47,309 bases of DNA, taken from contig JAKIML020000094.1 in assembly GCA_022702935.2 (NCBI GenBank), positions 1 to 47,309 of the forward strand. The letters run 5' to 3'. Shown here in pieces: positions 15,950 through 24,610 of this stretch. The notes beneath the pieces are model-generated. The model was not told where the DNA came from, did no database searches, and worked only from the letters and a program-made list of their open reading frames with translations. This DNA comes from Bacillota bacterium (lineage in GTDB: Bacteria > Bacillota > Clostridia > DSM-8532). Position 1 is the stretch's first letter, and each line of letters begins with the position of its first letter. The translations under genes and the position numbers were made by a program.

Positions 15950-17425
15950 CTAGTCTCTAAACCAATTCAAGATCTCCAAAGCCTTGGCATATTGCTGATC
16001 ATTCTTGCTTCTTAATTCAATAAGGGTCAAATTAAGGCTGTTTCGGGTTCTGCTGTCAATAACCCCTGTCACCGATAGCCCCTTTTGCTTCTGGTAAGCT
16101 CGGAGGGCATCGGAAGTGGCTTCATCAAACCTTCTATCAGGCGTTGATGAAAAGTACCCCGCCGCCTTCAGAATGCTTTCGGCGTTATAAACATCGGCAC
16201 CATAGGCATCAAGTTTTAGTTCTTCGGCAGATGAAATTAAGTCTAATAGTGCCAAATCCACATTATTGGGTGCCGTGGGATTGGGCAGGGTCACATGGGG
16301 CTTCAGGCCCACTCCGTCAATGATTCTTCCTTTGGGTGTTAAATAATAGCCCGTGGTGATGGTTACTGTTCCCAGAATATCATCATCTTCCGGGAAGACA
16401 CCATGGTAGCTTAACCACTGAATCTGGGTTACATACTTTTCCCCGTATTCCTCACTGTATTTCTGAAAGGCTTCGGGCGTCAGAATGCTAAATACGCTTT
16501 GAAAGATACCTTTCCCATAGGTTTTTTGGCCCACCATAAAACCGATGCCCGAATCCTCCAGAGCACCGGCAAGGATCTCGGAGGCGCTGGCAGATCCCTC
16601 ATTGACCAGAACGCCCACTATATATTCAGGATTTTTAAGCGGATTGGTATATACCCTGTCGACGATTTCCTCAGACTTATAATCCAGGGTGGTTATGATT
16701 CCCTGCGGCATAAGCCTGCGGGCAACACTCACAGCCTCATCCACATATCCCCCGGGATTGTTGCGGAGATCCAGAAGGATTTTTCGGATATTATGCTTAT
16801 CCACCGTATCCATGACCCGGGCAAATTGAACGCCCACACCCGAAGTAAAGCTGTCTATCCGGATGTAGGCCACATTATCCTCTATTCGGTAGTGAATGGA
16901 GCTCACCGTCACTGTCGCGCGGACGATATTGAACTGCTTGATGGTATCGCCCCGCTTAATGGTCAGCTTTACCGGCTCTCCGGCATTGCCGCGGATGGCT
17001 GCGGCAGCAGTCTCCGCATCCTTGCCAACCACACTTACATCGTCAACGGCGGTGATAATATCCCCTTCCAAAACTCCGGCTTTATCGGCAGGTGAGTCTT
17101 GATAGACCTTCGTAATCTTGATGCCGGTATCCACCTTTTCCAGGGCTATGCCCACACCTACGAAGTTGCCGTTCAGGCTGCTGTTTAACGCCTTGGTTTC
17201 CTCTCTGTCATAAAAGACCGAGTACTTGTCCAGGCTGGAAAACAGGCCTTTAAGGGCTGCCTTGAGACCTTCCTCATCGGTTAAGCCCTTATAGTACATG
17301 TCCGAGACAAACCGGAGCATGGTATCAAAATAGTCTCCGTATTCTGAGGCCGATACATGAAGTGTTCCGGAAAACAGCAACAGAACAACCAAGGTGAGAC
17401 TCACAATATGCTTAAGCTTCTTCAT
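15950..17425 (-). CDS. S41 C-terminal processing protease with peptidoglycan-binding tail
   Basis: A 491-aa exported serine protease of the CtpA/CtpB family. The signal peptide ends near VSASE (about 26). A PDZ domain spans about 85-165 (GVGIALEKVDTGIKI, AGVLEGDIITAVDD). The S41 domain has the catalytic Ser in NEGSASASEI and Lys in QKTYGKGIF. A PG_binding_1 domain closes the protein (about 430-480, FDEATSDALRAYQKQKGLSV), so it should sit at the wall. I start at 17425 because the signal peptide begins there and GAGG is seven bases upstream. A longer frame upstream has no signal. It is co-transcribed with an SLH protein 28 bases upstream, a plausible substrate or partner. Confidence 0.92.
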   Translation of the reverse strand: MKKLKHIVSLTLVVLLLFSGTLHVSASEYGDYFDTMLRFVSDMYYKGLTDEEGLKAALKGLFSSLDKYSVFYDREETKALNSSLNGNFVGVGIALEKVDTGIKITKVYQDSPADKAGVLEGDIITAVDDVSVVGKDAETAAAAIRGNAGEPVKLTIKRGDTIKQFNIVRATVTVSSIHYRIEDNVAYIRIDSFTSGVGVQFARVMDTVDKHNIRKILLDLRNNPGGYVDEAVSVARRLMPQGIITTLDYKSEEIVDRVYTNPLKNPEYIVGVLVNEGSASASEILAGALEDSGIGFMVGQKTYGKGIFQSVFSILTPEAFQKYSEEYGEKYVTQIQWLSYHGVFPEDDDILGTVTITTGYYLTPKGRIIDGVGLKPHVTLPNPTAPNNVDLALLDLISSAEELKLDAYGADVYNAESILKAAGYFSSTPDRRFDEATSDALRAYQKQKGLSVTGVIDSRTRNSLNLTLIELRSKNDQQYAKALEILNWFRD

Positions 17426-17453
17426 AATGCTTCCTCTTTCGTACAAAACTATT

Positions 17454-18992
17454 CTAGAAGGCGGCCATGCGATCCCTGTAATCCTTGATAAGCTCATCTC
17501 CCATATAGACAATGAGGTTATAGAGCAGGAGGGCCGTATCCTCATGGGTCAGCCTGGCTCCGGCATTAAACCGTCCCCTGTCATCGGGGGAGATGATGCC
17601 CAGGGTATGGGCAACCGCTGCCGAATTACGGGCGTATCCGGGGATTTGATCATTGTCGGTGAAGGGGGTTACAGTGGTGGGATAGGGTGCCAGGTTCTCC
17701 AGACCCAGCGCCGATACAATCATCTTCACAGCCTCGGCTTTGGTCACATAGGCATTGGGATTGAAGCGTCCATAGCCGTCCCCCTGAACAATCCCCTTGG
17801 TATAGGCCTTCTTAATCTCCTCATAGTTGGGATCATCGGTCTTCACATCCACAAAGGGTGAGACCTCAGGCGTTTTGTTATTGGTCTTTTTCGTTGTTGT
17901 TGTGGTGGCATTCTTGGCATTGGGATCCTCGGGAATATCCTTGAGGGCACGGACCAGCATGGTCACAAACTCCCGGCGGGTCACCAGCGCCGTTGTCCTG
18001 TAATTGCTTCCGGTGCCCGGAATGACTTCCAGGCCGTAAAGAATGGCAATGGGCTCCTGGGACCAATGACCGTTGAGGTGCTTTAAATCGGGCACCATCA
18101 GTCGATGGGTTTCTGGCGGAGTAATCAGGCTCTGGGAATCCGCATAGGTCACCAGGACATCGGTGGGCCGGCCACTCCTGTCAAACTCGGGGAACCGGGC
18201 CGTATAATCCAGGGTGGATTCTGTCCATTTGCTCTGCACATAGCCACCCTCAAAGCTGATCTGATCGGGTTCGTTCTCCGAATAGTAGAGCTGATGCCTT
18301 GTGGCACTGGATATAACCATCTCTGCCGAGCCTCCCCATTGAACAGGGGGATTGGCCGATTTCAGCTCGGTTTCTACCAGCACGCTGATCTTCTGAGTCT
18401 GTGTGCTGCTCCAAAATTGATCATAGGCGTAGAGCCTTCCCGACAGAGAGACCTTCACCGTATCGGGATTGTTCACGGTGTTGCCTATAACATAGGTCTT
18501 TTGGGCGATAAACTCCCCGGCCTGATAATTGATGGCCGCCTTGGGATCGGTCAATACCGAACGGGTGAAGCTTGAATCCACCAGGCGATAGCTCTGTCCC
18601 CCGATGGTGATGGTCTCGGTGGGCGCACGGCTCAACTGGGTGGTTTCGGTAATTTGACCATTGGTTTTGGTTTCACGGGTGGTGGTGGTCATAACCACCC
18701 GGTTCATGCTGGCATTCTGCTGGGAATTGGTCAGCTTATAGGTATAGGTTGCGGTAATCACATCATTCTTTACCGTCTTCTTTATGGTCAGGGTCCCGGT
18801 CATAAGAATGGGCTTACCGGTCACAAATATCATTTCAGAGTATTGATACTCATCCTTTTTGAGCCTGTTTTCAATGGATATGCCCCCCTGGTAGCCCAGG
18901 GTTCCCTCTGTGGCTAAGGCCTCAAAAGGCAGCGCCAGCAGAAAGGATGCCAATAATACCATTGTCAGAAGCTGTCTGTATCTTTTCCTCAC
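17454..18992 (-). CDS. secreted protein with C-terminal SLH repeats
   Basis: A 512-aa exported protein. The signal peptide ends near FEALATEG (about 28). About 300 residues of beta-rich sequence with no recognised domain follow (Thr/Ser-rich, TYTYKLTNSQQ). Three SLH repeats cover about 310-505 (HLNGHWSQEPIAILYGLEVI; PFVDVKTDDPNYEEIKKAYT; PFTDNDQIPGYARNSAAVAH). A Thr/Lys-rich spacer (ATTTTTKKTNNK) splits the first SLH from the second. It should be anchored in the S-layer or wall. It sits second in a four-gene operon between a secreted beta-repeat protein and the S41 protease. Confidence 0.87.
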   Translation of the reverse strand: MRKRYRQLLTMVLLASFLLALPFEALATEGTLGYQGGISIENRLKKDEYQYSEMIFVTGKPILMTGTLTIKKTVKNDVITATYTYKLTNSQQNASMNRVVMTTTTRETKTNGQITETTQLSRAPTETITIGGQSYRLVDSSFTRSVLTDPKAAINYQAGEFIAQKTYVIGNTVNNPDTVKVSLSGRLYAYDQFWSSTQTQKISVLVETELKSANPPVQWGGSAEMVISSATRHQLYYSENEPDQISFEGGYVQSKWTESTLDYTARFPEFDRSGRPTDVLVTYADSQSLITPPETHRLMVPDLKHLNGHWSQEPIAILYGLEVIPGTGSNYRTTALVTRREFVTMLVRALKDIPEDPNAKNATTTTTKKTNNKTPEVSPFVDVKTDDPNYEEIKKAYTKGIVQGDGYGRFNPNAYVTKAEAVKMIVSALGLENLAPYPTTVTPFTDNDQIPGYARNSAAVAHTLGIISPDDRGRFNAGARLTHEDTALLLYNLIVYMGDELIKDYRDRMAAF

Positions 18993-19013
18993 GGTTTATG
19001 CCTCCTTCGTTCC

Positions 19014-20660
19014 TTAATCACAGAGTATAATGATGCCATTGAGACTCTGGGCATGCCTCATGACCCTGATTTGGTCACCGGGCTTCAGCAATGCCGTGGT
19101 ACCCACCTGACCCTTCCTGATAACGATGGCATTTATGGGTACTTCAATGGTTATGTTCTGGTTGCTTGGGGTCCACTGATAGTTGGTGGTGTTGTAAACC
19201 ATGGCCTGGGTCAATGTTATGCTGGACGGCGGTGTCATAAGCAATCCAAACTCGTCATAGGTTGCGCCGGTCAGGGTCAGAATGCGGCCCGAGGCAGGCG
19301 CATCCGCATAGGGTGCAGTACTCATGAGCAGGATCTTGGTGCCCTGAGCCACGATATACACTGTCTTGGACACATAGGTGGAATCCACATCCCGCATGCT
19401 GCCAAGGCCTTCGTCCTCATAGAGGCGGCTTGCGGACAGGTCAATATCAAAGGTTTTGGGGGTATTGGTAAAGTTCCAGGTAATACCGCCAAGCTGTGCG
19501 AAGGATTCCACCGTAACAGTCTTTTCCTTGTCCACACTCTTGATGCGGCCTCTGTAAATGGTCAGACCTTCATTGACCACACTGTCGCTGACCACAATAT
19601 TGGCCCGATAGTTATTGCCATCCCCCGACTTTTCCAGGGACAGCTTCACAGGATCGAGGCTGTTCAACGCGCCTATGTCCACCAGCTTACCGTCCTTAAC
19701 CACCAGAGTACCGGCATCATAGCCGATGGTATAGGAGGTATTCTGGAGTTCAAAGCGGTTATTGCCTATAAGATTGATAAGGTTGTCCTTATGTAAGAGT
19801 TCAAACTGAGGCTTATTGCGGTAAGCGGCCGACTGTATTTTGGAGGTGCCGTCCTTATCCTTGGCCGTCACATAGTAGACCGTGCCCGAGACCTTCCTGT
19901 CAGGGCGCACCTTATAGTCACTCTTGAAGGTGATGCTCTGGATGCCTTTAACGGTGCTGTTTTCCCATTGTCCGTTGACAAATTCCTGGACTCCCGAAAC
20001 CATAAGGGCATCCCTTAAGGCATCAAAGGCTTCAATCTGTGCGCGATAGATACCGGTGACGGGCTGAGCGTTCTTTTCCAGCTCAATACCTGCAATGTCC
20101 ACCGAAGCACCATTGATTTGGATCAGAATTTTAATGCGCTCACCCGGTTTGATATCGGAAAGAGTGCCGGGTTTTCCGTTCCTGTAGACGGGAATGGACG
20201 CATTAATATCGTAATAGCCGTAGGTTCCATTCTCCTTCTTAATGACAAGACTGGATGTACTTCTATTGTGCACCACCCCGTAAACGGGCTGATAATAACT
20301 CTTGGCGCTGAGCTTTTGAATATAGCCCTCATCATCAAGCTTTATAAAGACCTGGTCACCGGGCTGAATGCTCTCGGCCGGAACGCTTTTCCCATCCCGT
20401 GTAACAGGGATATCATAGCCATAGGTAAAGGTCCTCTGGGCCACCAGCCTGTCAAAGGACTGGGACTCCATGCCTGATCCATCCTCGAAATAGAGGGTGA
20501 TATAGCCGAGAGCCGGATTGTTTTCTCGTACAATACCGCTGATCAGGTCATCCTCCGTATCGCCTGTTGCTGCAAAAACCTTGAAGTGTGAATCATAGGC
20601 TGTGGAAAGCGCTATGATCAAGACAAGAACCACAATTACGGCTGATTTGAAAAACCGCAT
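19014..20660 (-). CDS. secreted beta-repeat protein of unknown function
   Basis: A 548-aa exported protein with an N-terminal signal (MRFFKSAVIVVLVLIIALS, cleavage near VFAAT). It is built of about five repeats starting SGIVREN, YGVVHN, TGIYRA, RGRIKS and SGRILT. Several are followed by a PV-x-R-x-GK...IKPGD-x-V motif, as in QPGDQVFIKLDDEGY and LKPGDQIRVM, resembling small S-layer or stalk-like beta domains. No enzyme motif is seen. The start at 20660 has GGAGG seven bases upstream. The ATG at 20678 would put that site inside the gene. It heads the surface operon, 21 bases before the SLH gene. Confidence 0.8.
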   Translation of the reverse strand: MRFFKSAVIVVLVLIIALSTAYDSHFKVFAATGDTEDDLISGIVRENNPALGYITLYFEDGSGMESQSFDRLVAQRTFTYGYDIPVTRDGKSVPAESIQPGDQVFIKLDDEGYIQKLSAKSYYQPVYGVVHNRSTSSLVIKKENGTYGYYDINASIPVYRNGKPGTLSDIKPGERIKILIQINGASVDIAGIELEKNAQPVTGIYRAQIEAFDALRDALMVSGVQEFVNGQWENSTVKGIQSITFKSDYKVRPDRKVSGTVYYVTAKDKDGTSKIQSAAYRNKPQFELLHKDNLINLIGNNRFELQNTSYTIGYDAGTLVVKDGKLVDIGALNSLDPVKLSLEKSGDGNNYRANIVVSDSVVNEGLTIYRGRIKSVDKEKTVTVESFAQLGGITWNFTNTPKTFDIDLSASRLYEDEGLGSMRDVDSTYVSKTVYIVAQGTKILLMSTAPYADAPASGRILTLTGATYDEFGLLMTPPSSITLTQAMVYNTTNYQWTPSNQNITIEVPINAIVIRKGQVGTTALLKPGDQIRVMRHAQSLNGIIILCD

Positions 20661-20688
20661 TGAATTGCCTCCAATCATAAGAATCTAA

Positions 20689-20721
20689 AAGGATTATCGG
20701 CAATCCTTGGCAGTGAGTGAA
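20689..20721 (-). promoter_or_regulatory. overlapping promoter and small hairpin ahead of the surface operon
   Basis: A possible promoter TTCACT (20716-20721) and GATAAT (20693-20698), 17-nt spacer, overlaps a 7-bp inverted repeat AAGGATT/AATCCTT (20689-20695 and 20702-20708) followed by TTTT. The hairpin could be a weak terminator of the upstream EamA gene or an operator. The sequence does not decide. Confidence 0.4.
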
Positions 20722-20761
20722 CCTCTTTTGGATTACGCTTTGATGACAAAGTTATGTAATT

Positions 20762-21640
20762 TTATCGTTCAGGCTTCAGTTCACTGAGCATCATTCCCGC
20801 CAGAATAAACAGGCAGCCCAGCACCATTTTGACGGTCAGGGTTTCGGTTTGTCCCTGAGCATTGGGAACAATCAGGGCGAACATGGCTCCAAAGACCGGC
20901 TCACAGGTTAAGATCAGGGCCGTTCTGGTAGGGGTGGTGTATTTTTGAGCAATGGTCTGAACCCCAAAGGCAAAGGCCGTGCCCATGGCACCCGTATACA
21001 GGATGGCCAGAATAACGGGCACATCCAATGTAAAGGCCACAGGGGCGGACACCAGGTCGTTAACACCCCATGTTATGGCATAGAGGATCGCCGCCGATAC
21101 CACCTGAACAGTGGCCAACTGATAGATATCCACATCGGAAGCAAACTTATCAATAAAGATAATCTGCAGGGCAAAGCAAACAGCACACAGCAGGGTTAAG
21201 GTGTCCCCTATAACCCATGAGCCCTCAAAGCCTTTGAGAATAAAGAGCCCCACTGTTGCCATGAGTACGCCGTATATTGAGTAGATGGAGGGCTTCTTGC
21301 GAAGCAGGGTGGCCGATATAAAGGGCACCATGACCACGTTGAGCCCTGTAATAAAGGCAGAATTGGAGGCAGAAGTGGTCTTAAGGCCCATTACCTGCAG
21401 CATCATGCCCGAGTAGAGAAAAAGCCCTACCAGGGTTCCGCTCCAAAGGGCTTTGAACGATAGTTTTTTCAGCTTCTTATGAAACAACAGAATCATGAGG
21501 AGACCCGCCACAGCGAAGCGAAGCGCCAAATAGGCATGGGCAGGGATTTCCTCGGAGATATTCTTCATAATAATGAAGGAGGATCCCCACACCAAGGTTA
21601 TACTCAGGAGTGAGAGATCCGCTTTAATTTGCTTTGTCAT
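20762..21640 (-). CDS. EamA/DMT-family transporter
   Basis: A 292-aa inner-membrane protein with about ten transmembrane helices arranged as two five-helix EamA repeats. LVWGSSFIIMKN at the N-terminus and ALILTCEPVFGAMFALIV in the second half are typical of drug/metabolite exporters (RhaT/YdcZ type). The substrate is unknown. It lies 37 bases after the amino acid ABC ATPase gene on the same strand and may export amino acids or related metabolites, but the link is only positional. Confidence 0.9.
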   Translation of the reverse strand: MTKQIKADLSLLSITLVWGSSFIIMKNISEEIPAHAYLALRFAVAGLLMILLFHKKLKKLSFKALWSGTLVGLFLYSGMMLQVMGLKTTSASNSAFITGLNVVMVPFISATLLRKKPSIYSIYGVLMATVGLFILKGFEGSWVIGDTLTLLCAVCFALQIIFIDKFASDVDIYQLATVQVVSAAILYAITWGVNDLVSAPVAFTLDVPVILAILYTGAMGTAFAFGVQTIAQKYTTPTRTALILTCEPVFGAMFALIVPNAQGQTETLTVKMVLGCLFILAGMMLSELKPER

Positions 21641-21677
21641 GAGATCCTTCCTTCGATTTGTCTGCTTTTACTTAAGT

Positions 21678-22430
21678 TCAGAGAACGCGGCTTAAAAAAG
21701 CTTTGGTCCGCTCATGCTTGGGCGCCGTAAAGATTTCTTCGGGTGTGCCTTCCTCAACAATGACACCATCATCCATGAAAATAACTCTATGGGCCACTTC
21801 TCGGGCAAACCCCATCTCATGGGTGACCACAATCATGGTCATATGCTCATGGGCAAGCTGCTTCATAACCTCCAGCACCTCACCCACCAGTTCAGGGTCC
21901 AGGGCCGAGGTGGGCTCATCAAAGAGCATGGCTTTGGGCTTCATGGCCAGTGCCCTTGCGATGGCCACGCGCTGCTGCTGTCCGCCCGACAGCCTTGAAG
22001 GATAGACATCAACTTTATCTTCCAGGCCCACACTGGCAAGGAGCTGGCGCGCTTCCTGCTCAGCTGCGTCCTTGGGAAGCTTGAGCACCTGTACAGGGGC
22101 CTCCATGACGTTCTCCAGAGCCGTCATATGGGGAAACAGATTAAACCGCTGAAAGACCATGCCCACCTCCGAGCAGAGCTTGAGCACCTGCTTGCTTGGG
22201 ATCTTCCTGAGGTCATGGCCGTCCTTGCGCTCGTCCACAATCTCACCATCTATGGTAATGGTTCCGGTGGTAATGCGCTCCAAATGGTTGATGCACCGAA
22301 GCAATGTACTCTTGCCCGAGCCGCTGGGCCCGATGACACAGACCACCTCGCCCTTATTAACCTCCAGATTGATGCCCTTGAGGACCTTGAGATCGCCAAA
22401 CGATTTATGTATATTTTCAAGTTTAATCAT
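21678..22430 (-). CDS. polar amino acid ABC transporter ATP-binding protein (GlnQ-like)
   Basis: A 250-aa ABC ATPase of the polar amino acid (PAAT) class. Walker A is GPSGSGKST (about 34-42), the Q-loop is [12 protein letters not shown], the signature [16 protein letters not shown], Walker [14 protein letters not shown] and the H-loop VVTHEMGFA. It powers the permease encoded ten bases upstream and the lipoprotein further upstream. The substrate is not decidable from the ATPase. Confidence 0.94.
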   Translation of the reverse strand: MIKLENIHKSFGDLKVLKGINLEVNKGEVVCVIGPSGSGKSTLLRCINHLERITTGTITIDGEIVDERKDGHDLRKIPSKQVLKLCSEVGMVFQRFNLFPHMTALENVMEAPVQVLKLPKDAAEQEARQLLASVGLEDKVDVYPSRLSGGQQQRVAIARALAMKPKAMLFDEPTSALDPELVGEVLEVMKQLAHEHMTMIVVTHEMGFAREVAHRVIFMDDGVIVEEGTPEEIFTAPKHERTKAFLSRVL

Positions 22431-22440
22431 ATGCGTCCCC

Positions 22441-23097
22441 CTATTCGTAGATGGAATACTTCTTCTCCAGCTTCTGGAAAATCACCGTAAACAGCGAGGT
22501 CAGGATGAGATAGATGGCTGCGATGGGAATATAGAACCAGGATTCACCGCCGCTGGATACTTGTCTGGCCATTCGCATCAGTTCAGTCAGACCAATGGCC
22601 GAGACCAGGGAGGTATCCTTGAGCAGGGTGATAAACTCATTGCCAAAGGGCGGAATCATACGACGGATGGACTGGGGTATAATAATCCGTTTCATGGTCA
22701 GACCATAGGACATGCCCAGGGCCTTTGCCGCTTCAAGCTGTCCCTTATCAATGGATTGAATGGCGCCCCGGATAATCTCTGCCAGGTAGGCCGCCGAGTT
22801 AAGACCTAATGCTATAATGGCTGCCGGATATTCACTCATACGCAAGGCCGGTGATATCTGCGGAAGGATGAAATAGATTAAGAAGATTTGAAGAAGCATG
22901 GGCGTGCCTCTGAAAACCCAGATATAAAACCAGCTCAGGCTCCTCAACAGCTTAAAACGCGAGATTCTTGCCAGGGCCAGTATAAGCCCGAATACCATAC
23001 CCACCAAAACAGCCGAAAAGGCCAGAGTGAGCGTGACACGTGTGCAATCCATTAAGGTTGGAAACCTTTTCATAAAGCTTTCAAAGAAATTCTCCAT
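22441..23097 (-). CDS. polar amino acid ABC transporter permease
   Basis: A 218-aa membrane protein of the HisM/GlnP type with about five helices. The EAA motif [21 protein letters not shown] contacts the ATPase. [19 protein letters not shown] is the family N-terminal signature. GAGGTG six bases before the ATG at 23097 sets the start. The upstream ATG at 23106 is only one base from that site. A single permease presumably acts as a homodimer. Confidence 0.93.
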   Translation of the reverse strand: MENFFESFMKRFPTLMDCTRVTLTLAFSAVLVGMVFGLILALARISRFKLLRSLSWFYIWVFRGTPMLLQIFLIYFILPQISPALRMSEYPAAIIALGLNSAAYLAEIIRGAIQSIDKGQLEAAKALGMSYGLTMKRIIIPQSIRRMIPPFGNEFITLLKDTSLVSAIGLTELMRMARQVSSGGESWFYIPIAAIYLILTSLFTVIFQKLEKKYSIYE

Positions 23098-23210
23098 TGC
23101 ATGCACCTCTTTAGCCTGAGGCCCCCATGATTCCTATAAAACCCTGGGCTGCCGTTCAACGTCTTACTGCATATTTCGAGTATATTTGGCTTTTTATGTA
23201 TTATCATACA

Positions 23211-23250
23211 TGAAAAACATATGTCCTGCAATAAAATGCAGGACATATGT
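23211..23250 (-). terminator. intercistronic terminator/attenuator between SBP and permease genes
   Basis: A 14-bp perfect inverted repeat (23217-23230 with 23237-23250), loop of 6, is followed on the minus strand by TTTTTC. It lies within the 185-base gap and should stop most transcripts after the binding-protein gene while letting some reach the permease and ATPase genes. Confidence 0.8.
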
Positions 23251-23282
23251 ACATGATTCATTCAGCTTTTTACATTTGAAAA

Positions 23283-24113
23283 TTAATAGAGTTCTTCATT
23301 AATATTCTGAGTATAGTCCACACCAAAGAGCCATTTTTCGGAGAGCTTGGTCAAAGTACCATCCTTCTTGAGCTCATCCAGAGCCTTCTGGAATTCATCA
23401 CGCAGAGCGGTGTTGCCCTTCTTGAAGCAGGCTGCAATGGGTTCGTTGGTCAAGGGCTCTGCAGTGGAAACCTGATATTTCTCAGGATACTTGGTAGCAT
23501 ACTCAGTGGCTACAACTGTATCAACAACAATATAATCGATGTGTCCGGCACTCATGGCCTCAAAGGTCTGGATAATTTCATCATAGCGCATAATGGTGAA
23601 GAAATCCTCGCCCTTTTCCTCCAGCTTTTTCTTACAGGCAGTATCGGCGGTGGTATCGGTCTGTACGCCCACCTTCTTGCCCTTAAGGTCATCAACCGAC
23701 TTGATTCCCGTATCCCCGGGTCTGGTAACAATAACCTGACCGTTAGCCAGATAGGGCTTGGTGAACTCATAGTTCTGGAGTCTTTCGGGGGTCATGCTGA
23801 CCGAAGACATGATGACATCATACCGGTCGGTTTCCAGGCCAATGAAGATACCGTCCCAGGCGATGTTCTTCAGCTCAATCTTTTTGCCGAGCTTCTCACC
23901 GATAGCCTTGGCCAGTTCTACATCAAAACCGGTAACCTGGTCATTTTCATCAACAAACTCCATAGGCGGGTAGGACATATCCATTGCTACAACTATTGTC
24001 TCTTCTCCATCGCTATTCTGCGATCCTCCCTGGGTTGCTTTTCCACAGCCTGTGAAAAGCATTGCCACTGCTACAAACAGTACAAGTACAGTTCCTAAAT
24101 ACTTCTTCCTCAT
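23283..24113 (-). CDS. amino acid ABC transporter substrate-binding lipoprotein
   Basis: A 276-aa lipoprotein. The lipobox LFTGC gives an acylated Cys near residue 23. The mature domain is the SBP_bac_3 fold, with VAMDMSYPPMEFVDENDQVTG, GFDVELAKAIGEKLGKK and DTTADTACKKKLEEKG. It captures a polar amino acid outside the membrane. Cystine, glutamine or arginine types cannot be separated by eye. The start at 24113 has GGGGAGG upstream (nine bases) and begins right at the signal peptide (MRKKYLGT). It is first in the operon, with promoter TTGACG-18-TATAAT. Confidence 0.93.
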   Translation of the reverse strand: MRKKYLGTVLVLFVAVAMLFTGCGKATQGGSQNSDGEETIVVAMDMSYPPMEFVDENDQVTGFDVELAKAIGEKLGKKIELKNIAWDGIFIGLETDRYDVIMSSVSMTPERLQNYEFTKPYLANGQVIVTRPGDTGIKSVDDLKGKKVGVQTDTTADTACKKKLEEKGEDFFTIMRYDEIIQTFEAMSAGHIDYIVVDTVVATEYATKYPEKYQVSTAEPLTNEPIAACFKKGNTALRDEFQKALDELKKDGTLTKLSEKWLFGVDYTQNINEELY

Positions 24114-24148
24114 CTCTTTAATCCTCCCCATGCAACAAATTTTTCATG

Positions 24149-24178
24149 ATTATACATTACTTACATGACTTTCGTCAA
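24149..24178 (-). promoter_or_regulatory. promoter of the amino acid ABC operon
   Basis: On the minus strand, TTGACG (24173-24178) and TATAAT (24149-24154) have an 18-nt spacer, with a start about 30 bases before the lipoprotein ATG. Confidence 0.75.
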
Positions 24179-24212
24179 TAAAAATTCACGTTACAGGGGT
24201 ATTTCTGTATAT

Positions 24213-24596
24213 TTATGAATTGAACTTATCAAAGATGCCCTTTTTAAGGTCGTTGCGGACATGAATGATATTGCTTCCTTCATTGATGAGGGCCTGACGT
24301 ATGTACTCCATTTCCTCAAAGGTCAGAACTACTATCTTTCCCATTTTCCTGGTGGTAAAGAGCGCATCCATTTCCTGAAGCGCATCCAGGGCAGCCTGAC
24401 GGGAAGGGAAATACCAGACCCCTACCGCATCATCCAACTCAGCACCATAGGTTGAGTAGATATCCTCCAGGCGGTTGGGTTCCAGCCCCATAAGTTTAGC
24501 AATTTCTGTGATCTTGTAATTACCGGCAAAGTCAATATAGAACTTGCCCGGAATTCTTCCGGAGCCACGCACCGTAAAGCTTTTCAAATTTTTCAC
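24213..24596 (-). CDS. conserved-looking hypothetical protein downstream of cvpA
   Basis: A 127-aa soluble protein that I do not recognise. It is predicted alpha/beta, without signal or transmembrane segment. The first third (KFYIDFAGNYKITEIAKLMG) includes a helix-turn-helix-like helix pair. The centre has GVWYFPSRQAALDALQEM and the end VLTFEEMEYIRQALINEG. The start is GTG with GGGGTG seven bases before it. It lies 14 bases after cvpA, so the two are co-transcribed and probably act in the same process. Function unknown. Confidence 0.7.
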   Translation of the reverse strand: MKNLKSFTVRGSGRIPGKFYIDFAGNYKITEIAKLMGLEPNRLEDIYSTYGAELDDAVGVWYFPSRQAALDALQEMDALFTTRKMGKIVVLTFEEMEYIRQALINEGSNIIHVRNDLKKGIFDKFNS

Positions 24597-24610
24597 TGGA
24601 TGTCACCCCA

